Shown piece after piece: positions 1 to 35,010 of a stretch of 64,000 nt of DNA (positions are counted from its first letter, which is position 1; every line of letters starts with the position of its first letter). The DNA lies in NCBI RefSeq assembly GCF_030445035.2, contig NC_080677.1, forward strand, positions 107,381,513 to 107,445,512, read 5' to 3'. A model generated the notes under the pieces. That model searched no databases. It saw only the letters and a program-made list of their open reading frames with translations, and had not been told where the DNA came from. Position numbers and translations under genes: made by a program. The stretch comes from Dasypus novemcinctus (Eukaryota > Chordata > Mammalia > Cingulata > Dasypodidae).

Positions 1-3000
1 AACTTAAAGAGATGAAGCTGTCCCTGCTCCTCACAGCTGTGGAGGAAGGAGAGTTGTTCTACATCCATAAAATGAGATTAAGAAAAAACAAACCCTGACT
101 GCATAAGGCCTTACTCCATTTTGCTTTCATGCAATAATAGAGAGTGGTGTGAATACTCAGAACAGGAAATGGGTATGTTCTCTGTGAAAATGAAGCTCTT
201 CTGAAGGGTTTTTTGAACAGGAATCTTATAAGACTCCCCAAGCCTGTAGAAATCATTGCCATGAGCTATGAGAAATAACCTTCAAAATCCCTCTGTAATT
301 CCAATGTGCTGTCTTACTAAATAATCTGGTAATAATGTAATATTTTTGTATCCCCCAAAAGACAAAATAAGTTAACTCTGTCAGTCAGAAAATCATTGCT
401 GGTACTTTACTCTTCCCCCACATGCTTGACAGAACAATTAAAAGCTTACGGCTTTGCTAGATTATTTAACAAATAATCTGAGTGTTTGTTTCATTTCAAG
501 ATACCGGCCCAAGGCCCACAGCATCCATCTCCCTGAATTCTAATTGCCTGTTTATTGTCACTCTTCACCGGGCTGTGATCTCAAGGATGGGGACCAGGCC
601 ATCTCTTATTCTCTGAATATCCCCAGTGCCTGGCACAGGGCTGACACATAGGTGGCTGGCAGCTGATCTTCCCCTCCCCTCTCCTGGGCAGTCATTGGCA
701 GTCATTTCCAGCACTCTATCCCCTGAGCCCATTAACCTCAGAATCCTCTTGGACACGGTACCTGAGACAATTGGAACCAGTCAGGTGAAATTGGCACATA
801 AAATAAAACGTACTTGTCCTTCCTGGATGCCCTGGTCCTCCATGAAGAGGTGCAAGATAAAGAATGGACTGAAGTCTTGGACCCTTGAACTTGGAGTGAG
901 GCCCCCCTGCATCTAGTCTGGTTCCCCCAGTGCTGGGGGCTCCCTGCTCTCCTGGCTGCCCCACCCTTTCTGGCAGTGTACCTGGTGTGTGCCCTGCCGG
1001 CAAGCTGGGATGCCCCCAACTTGGGTGCACGGTGCTCGTGGCCACATCCATATCCAGGTCAGCCAATGGGCCCACCGCCGGTGCCCTGCATGCGCGCAAA
1101 GGCTGCCTCAATGCCTCATGGGGCCGTGGGCTCTCGAGCAGGGAGGGAGCCCTTCTCCCCTGTCCCTGCCAGCTCCCAGGCCCCTCCCACCCCCTGCACC
1201 ACAGGGTCCTGGGAGCTGAAATTCAGAATCATCTTCTCCAGGGACTGTGGAGCAACCACAGGAAAAACTGAGGGCCCCAGGAGATTCTCTGAGGCACGAG
1301 GAGGGGCACTAGGCAGGAAAAAAGACAGGGGAAGGGGTCCAGGGCTTGGATGCTTTATGTGGCAATGCCTAGGGGGTGGCCAGGATTCTCTGGGAGAAAG
1401 ACTCACCTCTCCGGAAGCTGATGGTTCTGGCTCAAGGACTCCCCAGCCTGGGGTGGAGAACACAGCCTGGGACTCTGGAAGGGTTGAGGGGTACCCAGAT
1501 CCACAAGGCATCCCCCAGTGTGGCAGGCAGCTTCTACAATGGCCCCACGTGGTCCCCATGCCCTTGTAGAACCTCTCCCCCAATCCCTCCTGCTCAGTTG
1601 AGCCTGCAGATGAGACTGCAGCCCTGGCAGATGAGACTGCTACCTCATGACAGACCTGGAGCCAGAGGCACCTAGCTCTGACACTCCTTAAATCACAGAA
1701 ACCATGAAAGAGTAATCATTTTTCAAGTCATTAGGTTTTGGGGTGATTTGTTAGGCAGCAATAGGTAACCAATACACCAGGAATTAATTTCCTGACTTCT
1801 GTCCATTCTGGGTGACAGCCCACCCCCAACGCCTGCCCCATGGTAGCCGCTGTCCTCACACTGACTCAGTGGGAAAGCTCGTTGTCACATTGGTCACCAC
1901 CACCACCTCCTTCTACAGCTGGATGGGACTTGGCCCCTTGGTGGCAGAGCTGGGAGGGCAGTGCACACTGTGGTTCTGGGTCCAGGGCCCCGTCACCACA
2001 GCAGCCCCTCCTGAAGGAGTCAGTCTGGCCACCAGGAGTCATGGCCTGGCTGGGGCTGGTCAGTGCCTCTCGTCCCAGGGGCATGCTGGACATGAGCCTC
2101 TGTCCCCTGGGACCTGCTGGGCCTGATTCCTTCCAAGCAGCAGCCAGTGTCTCAAGGCCTCCGGGGTATCACCAGGCAGTTGATTTGATCAAGACAGCCA
2201 TTCCTTGTGGAATAAAAGCAGCCAGGAGGTGACGCGCATGCGCGGATGAGCTCGCCTCAGCCTCTCCCCTGCTCTCTGAGGAGAGTCGTATTACCTTCCC
2301 CACTCCATAGCTGAGGAAACAGAGGCTGACCTCCCCCAGGGAGCGTCAGAGCCAAGATCGGTCCTCTCAAGTCCCCTCACCACCACGGCTGCCTCGTGTC
2401 CCTCTGTCCCCTGCCCCCAGCCCTGCCCCTGCTCACCCCACTCATGGGCTGCGCAGAGTCCCCACCCGTCCTGCCATGGGACTCGCCATGCCAGCTCCAT
2501 GCACGCTGGGCCCAGGGCGGCCAGAAGAGGCCCAGCCCCGCCCCGGTCAGCAGCTCCAAGTCCCACAGGAGCTGTGGGGAGATAGGGTGCCAGGGCATGA
2601 GAGGGCACCCGCCCTGCCTTCTGCCATGCCCTGCCCCCGGCCAGCCCCTACCTGCTCCTGGGCCCGCCGGCGCCGCTCCAACTCCAGCAGCACGGAGGGC
2701 AGCTCCAGCCCACGGGGGCGCCAGGGGGAGTCGGCTGCCTGCCTCCCCCCTTGGGGCTGGTGCTGCTCCTCCCTCACCTGCCGCAGCACAGCTCGGAGCT
2801 GGCCCTGGCCCCCCGGGCACCGGAAGAGGTGCTGGTACAGAGCCAAGACCTGCTCAGGGGTACACGGGGGCCCCAGGCCCCCAAGTGTGGCTGCCTGCTC
2901 CATGGGGCAGGGGGCAGGCAGATGTCCCCCCTCTCCTCTCTCTAGCTGCCACTGGGGACCTGCGAGGGGCCGAGGCCCCAGAGCCGGGAGGAGACAAAGG

Positions 3001-3814
3001 CTCCGGATCCCAGTAATGCAGGGCCCTGACACCTGAGCTAGGGCCTGGGTGGCAGCCAAGCCCCACAGACACCCTGGCCTGACTCTGACGTGGGCTTCTT
3101 GGCCCTGAAGGTGGCAGTGGTGGGTTGGGAGCACGCCCTGGTGGAGAGAGTGGGGAGTGTGTGTTTGCAGTCCTGAATGAGTGCACGTTTTAACTAGCAG
3201 CTCGTAAGTGCACTCTCTGGCTTGTACCAGCAGCAGCAGCGGCCACCAACAGCTCTCTCTGCCTGGACACAGCACCACGTGCGTGTAGTCCTTCCGTGCA
3301 GCAATGCTGTGACCGAGGGACCGTCATCTCCCCCAATTTACAGGTAAGAAAGCTGGGCCCCAGAGGGTCGTGGGCCCTGACAGGTGGGCAATGTTCCCTT
3401 CATCTCCAGACAGCTGGGCGTTGTAAAGAGGCTCTGGGGGAACACGGTACCCCGACTTTAGGCCCTTCTGTCACACGGAACAGCAAGAGCAGGCAATACC
3501 CCGGCTTGCACCTGCCAGGGGCTTGCTCCCCACTTGCTGTCCTGTATTCCTCGCTGCATGAGATCCTGCTATCACGCTCTGTGGCCTGATGCATTTGCCC
3601 TACTGCTGTGTGAGAGAGCAGGGGAAACTCTCCTCTCTGAGCCCCAAACGAGAAAAGCCTCACCTGACAGAGCTGACTGAGCAGGGCAGGCAGCTCCCAT
3701 CAAAGCTGACACCCTCTTAGATGAACAATTGAGGGGTTTGGGGGGAACCCTTTTGGCGGGTGTCCTCTCCTGGAGCGCTGGGCTTTCACTCCTTGCTGTG
3801 TAAAAAGTTGTTGA
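1..3814. other. Gene-free flank beyond the KCP 3' end
   Basis: No coding exon is recognisable here on either strand. ATP6V1F, the neighbour expected on this side from human synteny, is not present. The stretch has an AT-rich start (1-520) and ordinary GC-rich sequence after about 550, with weak MIR/LTR-like fossils. Confidence 0.6.
1590..1780 (+). repeat. Possible MLT1-type LTR 3' end
   Basis: The stretch ending in GTTTTGGGGTGATTTGTTAG and CAATAGGTAACCAATACA resembles the 3' terminus of ancient mammalian MaLR/MLT1 LTRs. It is weathered and short, and other old families share a similar end. Confidence 0.4.
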
Positions 3815-4261
3815 GGGAAGCAGATTTGGCTCAACTGATAGAGCGTCTGCCCACCACATGGGAGGTCCAGAGTTCAAACCCCGGGCCTCCTTGACCCGTG
3901 TCGAGCTGGCCCACGTACAGTGCTGATGCGCGCAAGGAGTGCCTTGCCACGCAAGGAGTGCCCTGCCACGCAGGGGTGCCCCCTGAGTAGGGGAGCCCCA
4001 CGTGCAAGGAGTGCACCCCATAAGGAGAGCCACCCTGTGCAAAAAAAGTGCAGCCTGCCCAGGAGTGGTGCTGCACACATGGAGAACTGATGCAGCAACA
4101 TGATGCAACAAAAAAGAAACACAGATTCCCAGTGCTGCCGAGAATGCAAGTGGACACAGAAGAACACACAGCGAATGGACACAGAGAGCAGACAACTAGG
4201 AGGGAGGGAAGGTGGGGGGGAAGGGGACAGAAGTAAATAAAAATAAATTAAAAAAAAAACA
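3815..4261 (+). mobile_element. DAS-type tRNA-derived SINE
   Basis: The element has a tRNA-like head (TGGCTCAACTGATAGAGC, GAGTTCAAACCCC), the DAS body and an A-rich tail. It is flanked by near-identical target-site duplications, AGTTGTTGA (3806-3814) and ACTTGTTGA (4262-4270). It lies just beyond the KCP 3' end. Confidence 0.9.
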
Positions 4262-4954
4262 ACTTGTTGAAACATCAGGGGCCTGGCAGAGAGGATGGAG
4301 GCCCCTGAGGTTTTAGCCAAGGTCCCTAACTCACCAAGGTCACATGGCCTGTGGGTGACAGAGAGGACTCAAATTCTAGACTTTTCCTCGATCTTTCCCC
4401 TATAATGATGTCTTCACAACCACTATGTGTGTCTGCTGCCGGGCCTCCCGCCAGCGGGTGTGGCTTGAATGAGCGCAGGGGTCACACACGTGTCTACTTC
4501 ATCACGGTTTGTTGTCTCTCCTCGCCCCCACCCCGGGCTCATGCCCGAGCACACCACTCCCCTAAACCCAGAGGGAAGGGGATTCCACGTGTGGGCTGAG
4601 CCCCTTCTCTGTGGTTCCTCGGCCCCTGCAGGAACCCACACGGATCCAGAGGGCCGCACAAAGACTCCCCCATGGGGGCCACGGGCCATGCCCGCTACCT
4701 AGTCTGAGCACAGGCCTGAGACCAGGACGCCTGGGTCCTCCGCAAGCCCCTGGGCCTGTTGCGGGGTTTCCCAGTTAGCACCCGGGTGTGGCAGCCCAAG
4801 GGTGCAGATGCAAAGGAGCGCCCAAGGTCCAGCCCCCTCTACCCCACCCCCACTCTGCTGACACAGACGGCTGGAGCCCGTGGCCCCAGCAGCCCTCGCC
4901 ACCCCCAGCTCCAAAGGAAACACACACACAAGGAAGCCTGAGGCAGGCCTAGAG

Positions 4955-4960
4955 TTTACT
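4955..4960 (-). terminator. KCP: Candidate KCP poly(A) signal (AGTAAA)
   Basis: AGTAAA, a known variant hexamer, lies about 175 bases downstream of the KCP stop. No AATAAA or ATTAAA was seen on the minus strand between the stop and the SINE at 4261. Cleavage would fall about 10-30 bases further left. A longer 3' UTR cannot be excluded. Confidence 0.35.
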
Positions 4961-5135
4961 GCTTCTGGCCCAACACGCCGGGCTCTTGGCAGGACAAGGC
5001 CCCGGACTCCCGTGCCCAGGCGGGGCACTCTCCTGGCGGCTCTGGTCAGGGGAGGAGCTGGTCTCTGGAGGAGCCAGAGGGAGCACCAAGGCGAGACTTC
5101 AGCCGATGAGTCCTGGTCCGGGTGTCGTCCTGTCC

Positions 5136-27396
<22,261 letters not shown>

Positions 27397-27869
27397 GGCC
27401 CTCCGCCTGGCTGGCTGTGGTCGCTTCTCAGCGGGCGCCGGGGGAGGCGGGGGTGGGGAGCAGCAGGCCGCCGCCCACCCACGCTTTGTTCAGGGAGGGC
27501 GCCTGGCGTCCGTCACCGCGCCACGAGGCGCGCCTCGCACGGCCCCTGCCCCGCCTCTGACCCCGTCTGACCCCGGCCCAGCAAGGCCCCCCCCCCCCCC
27601 CCCAGCAGCTCTGCCCCTCCCGGCAGGAAGCTGGGGCGGGGTGGGGGGGGGGCGAGGTCTCTTGCCTATGATCCAGGAGGAGACCCTGAAAATAAATACC
27701 AGGTCATCAGCTCAGCATTCAGGACAGCCAGCGGGTCCCCCTGCCGCCTTGCGTTCCCCCACGCGCCCTGGGATTCCCAATTCTAGCCTTTCCTGCGGTG
27801 CTGAGAAGGGTGGCGTCAGACTGAGCCGAGTTCAGATAACCCCGCAGCGGATTCCATGTGTCCTCAGCC

Positions 27870-28010
27870 AGATGCAGATCTTCTCTGAGCCTGTTTCTCT
27901 GTTCGTAAATTGCAGATCACAATACCTACCTTACAGATGTACGTGAGGATTAGGTGAGATTACGTATATAAAGAATTTCACATGGAAAGTGCTCAAAGTA
28001 ATGCCTAAAA
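27870..28010 (+). repeat. MIR upstream of KCP
   Basis: TTCTCTGAGCCTGTTTCTCT, CAATACCTACCTTACAGATG, GTGAGGATTAGGTGAGATTA and GGAAAGTGCTCAAAGTAATG follow the MIR consensus. Confidence 0.8.
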
Positions 28011-28019
28011 ACAACAGGT

Positions 28020-29760
28020 GCTACTCCAGGTCTCTGGTCAGCTCTGGCACCCGGTGTACAGCTCCTCTCTCCACTTTCACGTCTCCTTCCTGGATGCCAC
28101 TCACCACCCCTAGCCACCTCAGCAGCCCGAGACCCTGACTGCCAGGGCCTCCCTTGGCTGGCTGGTCCTGGTCGGATTTTCCAGCTCCTGAGCTCAGGTG
28201 CAGCCTGTGGGCGAGCCTGGGCAGAGGGCAGGGCTGGGCCCTGGGCTCAGTGGGCGGAGGGGGCCCAAGGGAGGAAGTGAGGAAAACTGTCCACGTGGGC
28301 CCGCCAGGCTGGGAAACACATCAGCGCAGCTGGGAAGCAGAGGGAGGGTGGGAATGGGGCCCCAAGCTCACTGGCCAAGAGGGCCACGGGGGACGGAGCT
28401 GTGACCCCCTCTACAGCAGGCTCCCTTCCTGCCACGAAGTCCAGCAATTCAGAAGCCAGCCCCGTCCGCCTGCTGGGCAGGGACTCAAGGTCCCCCCCAG
28501 CCCATCCGCATGTTCCTCGTGCCTCAGTCAAGAGAGGGCAGTTTCTCTCCCAAGGAGTATGGCCCTTACTCTGCGGCCTGAAGAGTTTGGGGCGGGGGGA
28601 GGGGGACGCTAGGGCTCAGAGCTGAGACCTGACCCCAGCCGGCCCCCAGCTGGGGTCACAGGAGCCGAGGAAGCCTGGGCCAGCAGACCGGAAAAAAGAA
28701 CAAGGAAGTGGCAGCTTTATTCCCACCAGGTTTAAGAAAAGTAGTTTCTGCTGACTGGGTGCCTGTTATAAGCAAGTCCCCTGGCAGGCTGGTGCATGGA
28801 GACCTTAAACACACCGACGCTGGTGTGGGCACCAGGTCAAGGCCTCGACCTGATGCTTCTTGCTGTGGGACCTTAGGCGGGTCATTTAACTTCTCCAGGG
28901 TTAATTTGCCTTCTCTGTAATGTATAGGTCTAACAGCACCACTTTACCCATGCTCAAATTACTTCTCTAGAGTTATCTCTGGTCTTCACCCCACGGGGTG
29001 CCTTTGGCTCCACTTTACAGATTAGGAATCTGAAGTCACACTGGAGCCTGGATTCCATGCCAGGTCCTCGGGACCTCAGTCCATACTGACCCCTAGCCAC
29101 ACAGCCTGACCCCACCCTTGACACTACCCTACCCAACTTCTGAGACAGGGTTCTCAGGCTTCCAGCAGATTTGGGGGGTGTCATTTTTTCCTAGAGTCAG
29201 AGGGAGAAGCTGTCAGGAGCTGCCTCCTCATGCCTCACTCCTTGTGAATTCCCTCATCCCAGGAGCCCGAGCTTCCCAGCCATCCCTCCTCACCCCCACT
29301 CTCAGCTGCCTGCTGCACTGCGGGTCCCCTAGTCTGCCTCTCCCCCTGCCCCTGCCCTCCTACAGCACCCCCTGCAGTCCCACCACCCACCTCCTCCTGG
29401 TCTTCATCAGAGCACCTGCATGCTGCTGGAGAAAATCTCACCACCTGGTGAGCTTTCACCTCGAATTCACCACCACAGACCTCCTGGGGGCACTCAGCAC
29501 TTACCATTCCCTGGGGAATCCATTCTCCCATTCCCTGAGACCACCACTTCACACCCTCTCCTTCCTCCTCTTTTCAGTGGCTCTGGCCTTCCCCGCTTAT
29601 GATCTTGGGAACTCATTGAAGCTTCCAAAGCCTCAGGCTCCTCCCCGGTGCTGCGGGTGTGATCGTGGTAGCAGCGTTGTGGTAGGGTCTTCTTGGCCTG
29701 GGTTCCCCAGAAAGCAGAGCTGAGACAAAGGCTTACATGCAGGATTATTTGGGAATCTAA
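28020..29760. other. Intergenic sequence upstream of KCP
   Basis: No exon is supported. A MIR fragment lies at about 28850-28950 (TAGGCGGGTCATTTAACTTC) and another, reversed, near 28990-29050. The open frames here are unremarkable GC-rich artefacts. Confidence 0.5.
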
Positions 29761-30260
29761 ACCCAGGGAAGGAAGTGGATTTGGCTCAACGGATAGGGCA
29801 TCCGCCTACCACATGGGAGGTCTAGGGTTCAAATCCAGGACCTTCTGACCTGTGTGGAGCTGGCCCATGCGCAGTGCTGATGTGCACAAGGAGTGCCCTG
29901 CTACACAGGGGTGTCCCCCGCGTAGGGGAGCCCCATGTGCAAGGAGTGCGCCCCATAAGGAGATGCAACAAAAAGAGACACAGATTCCCGGTGCCACTGA
30001 CAAGAATGCAAGCAGACACAGAAGAACACACAGCGAATGGACACAGAGAGCAGACAACTGGGGGGGTGGGTGGAAGGGGAGAGAAATAAATAAGAAATAA
30101 ATCTTTAAAAAGTAAAATAAAATAAACCCAGGGAGCAGGAATGAGGGGTAAGGAGAATGAAACAGGGAAGGACAGAGAGCCATAAAAGGACTCATTACGG
30201 AGTTGGCCACCGCCACGGGTGTCTGTTGTCCAATCCCCACAACAACCGAAAGGACCGCGT
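29690..30260. repeat. Ancient repeat interrupted by a SINE
   Basis: TGGGTTCCCCAGAAAGCAGA, GAGACAAAGGCTTACATGCA and, beyond the SINE, CAGGAATGAGGGGTAAGGAG with AACAGGGAAGGACAGAGAGC form one old repeat. A similar arrangement occurs near 59886-60010. I do not know the family name. Confidence 0.4.
29770..30123 (+). mobile_element. DAS-type SINE, internally shortened
   Basis: It is flanked by exact duplications AAACCCAGGGA (29759-29769 and 30124-30134). At about 354 bp it is shorter than its relatives: the segment between GCCCCATAAGGAGA and GATGCAACAAAAAGAGACAC is missing. Confidence 0.9.
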
Positions 30261-31970
30261 GAAAGTGGCGTGGGACAGTCCCCCAGGGGCAGGAAGTGGA
30301 AGCACTTATCATCGGCATCCGTCCCCGGGGTCCAGGTGGCCCCATGGGCCCACGGCTGGCCCTACTATGCATGAGTGAGAGTCCCAGTGGCTTCTCCAAT
30401 GCTGTGGCCTCAGAAACTCCCGGGGGAGAAGAGGGAAATTTACAGCCAGGGCCCGCCCTGCTCGGAGCCGCCCGCGGTCTGCGTAGACCTGGAATAAGGT
30501 GTGGCTGAGAGGGCTTGCACAAGAGGTGTCCAACGCAAGGCGTTAAATGGGATCATGCACATAAAAAATGTTTTATAGTGCCTGGCACATTTTAAGCACC
30601 CAAAGTATATTATTACTTTTATTGTCCTAATCATTGTCTCTCCCTGAGGCCCAGCCTGAAAAGCCAATATTAACATTCCTTCATCTGCAACAGAAGGTAG
30701 AGAAGGTGGAAAATCACTCTGTGATACAAAATCCCAGGGCCCTAAGGAAAGGGTGTTCTTTGCAGAGGCATTCGGGGTCTGCTGTGAGCCTCCTCAGTGC
30801 CGGCCGCCGTGCTGGGGGTACAGCCCTGAGCGAGACACGGTCCTTGGCCGTGAAGGGAGGGCAGGGCAGTGGGATTCGGGCAGCGGACAGGCGCGAGCAC
30901 AGGCCTGCAGGTGCGCGCAGGTGCGGGTGGTGCCTGGCTGGGAATAAAGGGCGCAAGGCTCCCTGGGGGCCAGTGCAACCAGCTGCGGCCTCCTGAGCAC
31001 GAAGCAGCCCTCTCTTTAGGAAAAGAACATTGTAGCTAAAGAAAGAAAGAAGGAATGCCTTGAAGTCAGGACTGGAGTCATGCAGGAGACCGGTGGTTCC
31101 CTCCCAGGATCCGTGGGCCGCAGGGGGACACGTGCGGCACGGCCCAAGGGTCAGAGGCAGCCACCACCGCTGGCTTTCTCCGTTTCCTCCCCTCCCGCTT
31201 TCCTCTGTCCCCCTTCTCCCCGTGCAGCCTGCACCCCTCGGTCTGCTTGCCCTCTGGCTTCCCGTTGCTTCAGTGGGAGGCAGCAGCGGGCGGCTGGCTG
31301 GGGGGCAGGAGGGCAGAGCGCTCCGGCGGTCTCTTCCCAGGCCTCCTCGCTGTCACTGGGCTCCTGTGGGAACACTCTCCTTGCCCTGGTCCCTCAGCCC
31401 AAGGGGTGGCACCTGTCTCCCACTCTGGTTAGTTTCCAGGTGCTGGCATCCCCTATTGATTTTCTTAGCCTTGTCTGCAGATCTGTAAATAGTCCCTTCT
31501 GTAAATGCTCCTTAGCTAAACCTTTTAGAGGGGAATTCCATTTTCTGCTGGGTCCTCGGCTCGTAGGCTGACCTCAACCCCTTACTCTACAAAGTTTCTT
31601 GAGCCGAGGTCTTTCCCGTGTAAATGAAGTTATCTGCCCTGCCTTGTGTTGGGAGGGTTCAACGAGCCAAGACGTGCGTGGCGGGCGCCTGCTGCATGCC
31701 CGGCACCTGGCCAGCCCAGGTCCCCCTCCGTGCCTCACCGCCGCAGGTTGGCTGGCCACTAGAAGCAGGTTGGTTTTCTCTCTGATTTGGTGACGGGAAC
31801 CAAAGGTCACTGTGGGGAGGAAAGGAGAGATGGGGTTGGGAAGTAAGTAAGCTTTTGCACTTCATGTGATATTTTTTCAAATTACAACAGTTGTGACAAT
31901 TGAGGTAAAATCCTCCTCCTGCCCCAACGAAACCCATGGTGATCGCCTGGTGTCCTTCCACACCCTCGCC
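30260..31970. other. Intergenic sequence
   Basis: No exon is supported. It includes a MIR tail near 30540-30620 (TAGTGCCTGGCACATTTTAAG), a short GAAA-rich run near 31035, and otherwise GC-rich unique sequence. Confidence 0.5.
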
Positions 31971-31973
31971 TGG

Positions 31974-32496
31974 CTCACGCAGCCTCCCCTGGCTCACGCA
32001 GCCTCCCCTGGCTCACGCAGCCTCCCCTGGCTCACGCAGCCTCCCCTGGCTCACGCACCCTCCCCTGGCTCACGTACCCTCCCCTGGCTCACGCAGCCTC
32101 CCCTGGCTCACGCACCCTCCCCTGGCTCACGAAGCCTCCCCTGGCTCACGCACCCTCCCCTGGCTCACGCAGCCTCCCCTGGCTCACGCACCCTCCCCTG
32201 GCTCACGCAGCCTCCCCTGGCTCACGCACCCTCCCCTGGCTCACGCAGCCTCCCCTGGCTCACGCACCCTCCCCTGGCTCACGCACCCTCCCCTGGCTCA
32301 CGCAGCCTCCCCTGGCTCACGCACCCTCCCCTGGCTCACGCAGCCTCCCCTGGCTCACGCACCCTCCCCTGGCTCACGCAGCCTCCCCTGGCTCACGCAC
32401 CCTCCCCTGGCTCACGCAGCCTCCCCTGGCTCACGCACCCTCCCCTGGCTCACGCAGCCTCCCCTGGCTCACGCAGCCTCCCCTGGCTCACACAAC
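31974..32496 (+). repeat. 19-bp minisatellite, 27 units
   Basis: The unit is CTCACGCAGCCTCCCCTGG. I count 27 full units (31974-32486) and one degenerate end. Units differ mainly at one base, CAG against CAC (G and C types): four G, two C, then an almost regular alternation of G and C, which gives a 38-bp higher-order period, ending with two G types. Each unit has one CpG. No frame contains a stop, which explains long but meaningless open frames. Confidence 0.97.
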
Positions 32497-32499
32497 CTG

Positions 32500-32930
32500 T
32501 GTGCCCCGTGATTGAGGCTAGAGGTGGCGTTTTGGAACAGGCTGTCCAGGGTCCTCAGCTTCCCACCCCAGGTCCCCACAACCCTTGCCACTTTGCCTCC
32601 CGGGTGGCAGGGATGTGCTGTTTACCATAGACATGAGATTCTCCTTCCTCCACACATATCCCAGAGCCTCACTACCCCTTCCCCAAATTCAGGCAAATTA
32701 GGCCCCCAGCCCCTTTCCTGGACCTTAAAGCGCCCAGCAGATGGATCCACTCCTACGATATCCCAGCCCCACACCAAGCGACAGCATCCCCCCGACGTGC
32801 AAGGTGTCCGTCCACACGCCTGACCCGTTACTGCTCCAGGTTAATGCACGCAGGGGGAATCTAAGGTTTCCTCATCGGATTGCACCTGCTGGGATATTAA
32901 AGTCATCTTTGTCCACAAGTCTCTCCTGTT
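32500..32930. other. Intergenic sequence after the minisatellite
   Basis: I see no gene and no clear repeat here. Sequence composition is ordinary. Confidence 0.4.
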
Positions 32931-33680
32931 ATGTTTACCAGAACTGTAGTTGGTGCTGGGGTTTAATGTATACCCAGGGGACCTGAATCTCTGGACTGAC
33001 CATGTGATAGCCAGGCCCTGAGCCTCAACAGACTTCAGCTCCTACACTCTGGTTTATTGGACTTACCCCACTCAGCTAACATGGAGGTGAAGAAGGTCAA
33101 CCACCACACCAGGGAGCCAAGAGTGCCTGCAACTGAAAGCAGAATTACATCCAGCATCCATGTGGAATCTAAGCCCCTCTTGATATAGATGTGGAGTGGA
33201 CACAACCATTCCAGGGTCCACAGGATGGAGGAATAGAGTATGGATTAGAGTGGACTTACTGATATTCTATTCATGAGCTATTGTGATTAGTAATTGCAGA
33301 AAATGTGACATTGGTGTGGAGAAAGTGGCCATGGTGGCTGCTGGGGGTAGGGAGTGGGAGGAAGAGATGAGATGTGGAGGCGTTTTCGGGACTTGGAGTT
33401 TTCCTGGGTGATGCTGCAGGGATAGTTACCGGACATTGTATGTCCTCCCATGGCCCACTGGGTGGACTGTGGGAGAGCGTGGGCTATGATGTGGGCCATT
33501 GACCATGAAGTGCAGCGGTGCTCAGAGATGTATTCACCAAGTGCAATGAATGTCTCATGATGATGGAGGAGATTGTTGCTATGGGGGGAGGAGTGGGGTG
33601 AGGGGGGTGGGGGGGTATATGGGGACCTCATATTTTTTGAATGAACCATTAAAAAAATAAATAAAGACAAAAAAAATCAA
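32930..33680 (+). mobile_element. L1-like retroposon 3' end, 5'-truncated
   Basis: The block ends in AACCATTAAAAAAATAAATAAAGACAAAAAAAATC, a retroposon tail, and its body (TGTGACATTGGTGTGGAGAA, GGGATAGTTACCGGACATTG) looks like a LINE 3' UTR. Its 5' boundary is uncertain and no coding part remains. Confidence 0.55.
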
Positions 33681-34480
33681 TTGGCCATGGGAAGAAAAAA
33701 AAGTGTGTGTACGTTTTTTGGTTTAGCTGTGTTTGGGGAACAGAGCAGAGGCTCTGACCACTGAATCACCATATCGGAGCCCCAGCCTGGGGGTTGGGCA
33801 CGGAGGATTTGGGGTGAACTCACACAGGGAGTCCGAGCCTCCAGCTCTGCAGCCTGGTCATAGCCAACACTGCCAGCCCACCTACAGCTGAGAGGCACAC
33901 AGGACCTCGGACAGGGGCTGCGGGGCTGTGCGTGCTGGCCGCCGTGACGGGGAGAGGCCAGTGGGTGCAGAACACCTGGGCCATCTCGAGGCATCCGGTG
34001 CTGCCACCTGGTGGTGACCTCAGGCCCCCTCCCCTTTTCAACAGCTTTATTGAGATACAATTTGCATACCATATAACTGGCCCATTTAAATTACACCAGT
34101 TGAGAGTCTTTAGTAAATTCACAGAGTTACACAACCATCACAATTGATTTGCATCACTAGAAAAAGAAACCCTTTAACCTTTAGCAGTCATCCCTGATTT
34201 CCCACCACTCCCCACCCCGGGCTTAGAAACCACTAATCTACTTTCTGCCTCTACGGATTTGCCTGATCCACACATTTCATATAAATGAAATCACACGGTA
34301 TGTGGTCTTTTGTGACCGACTTCTGTCACTTAGCATGGTGTAGCGTGTTGTATCATGCATCAAAACTTCATTTTTCTTCAATTGTCAAACAATATTTCAT
34401 TGTGTACCAATTATACATCTCACATTTTATTTATCCATTCGTCACTTGATGGACATTTGGGTTGTGTCCACTTTTGGATT

Positions 34481-34960
34481 TTTTAAAAAAGATTTATTTA
34501 TTTATTTATTTATCTATCTATCTATCTATCTATTTATTTATTTATTTATTTATTTCTCTCCCCTTCTCTCCCCTTCTCTCCCCTTCTCTCCCCCCCACTC
34601 CAGTTGTCTGTTCTCTGTGTTTATTTGCTGCGTGTTCTTTGTCTGCTTCTGTTGTCAGCGGCACGGGAATCTGTGTTTCTTTTTGTTGCGTCATCTTGGT
34701 GTGTTGGCTCTCCATGTGTGTGGCGCCATTCCTGGGCAGGCTGTACTTTCTTTTGCGCTGGGCAACTCTCCTTACGGGGCACACTCCTTGCGCGTGGGGC
34801 TCCCCTTCACGGGGACACCCTTGCGTGGCACGGCACTCCTTGAGTGCATCAGCACTGCGCATGGGCCAGCTCCACACAGGTCAAGGAGGCCCAGGGTTTG
34901 AACCGTGGACCTCCCATGTGGTAGACGGACGCCCTAACCCTTGGGCCAAGTCCGCTTCCC
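34481..34960 (-). mobile_element. DAS-type SINE with tetranucleotide tail expansion
   Basis: It is flanked by exact duplications CACTTTTGGATT (34469-34480 and 34961-34972). The tail is expanded into a TTTA/TCTA microsatellite at about 34493-34555. It is inserted in the L1. Confidence 0.92.
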
Positions 34961-35010
34961 CACTTTTGGATTATGAGTAACGCTGCTATGAACATTCATG
35001 TAGAAGTTTT

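Noticed and set aside
3820-3890. tRNA genes suggested by A-box and B-box motifs
   Set aside because: Each belongs to a SINE with a body, an A-rich tail and target duplications; the tRNA-like heads are diverged and not intact tRNA genes.
1-4950. ATP6V1F, expected from human synteny
   Set aside because: No ATP6V1F-like coding sequence is visible on either strand, so it must lie outside the window.
31974-32496. CRISPR-like array
   Set aside because: The repeats are directly contiguous with no spacers, in a mammalian genome.
31866-32630. Long open frames (about 254 and 191 codons) with a repeating peptide
   Set aside because: They are translations of the 19-bp minisatellite. The unit contains no stop in any frame and 19 is not a multiple of three, so open frames arise automatically.
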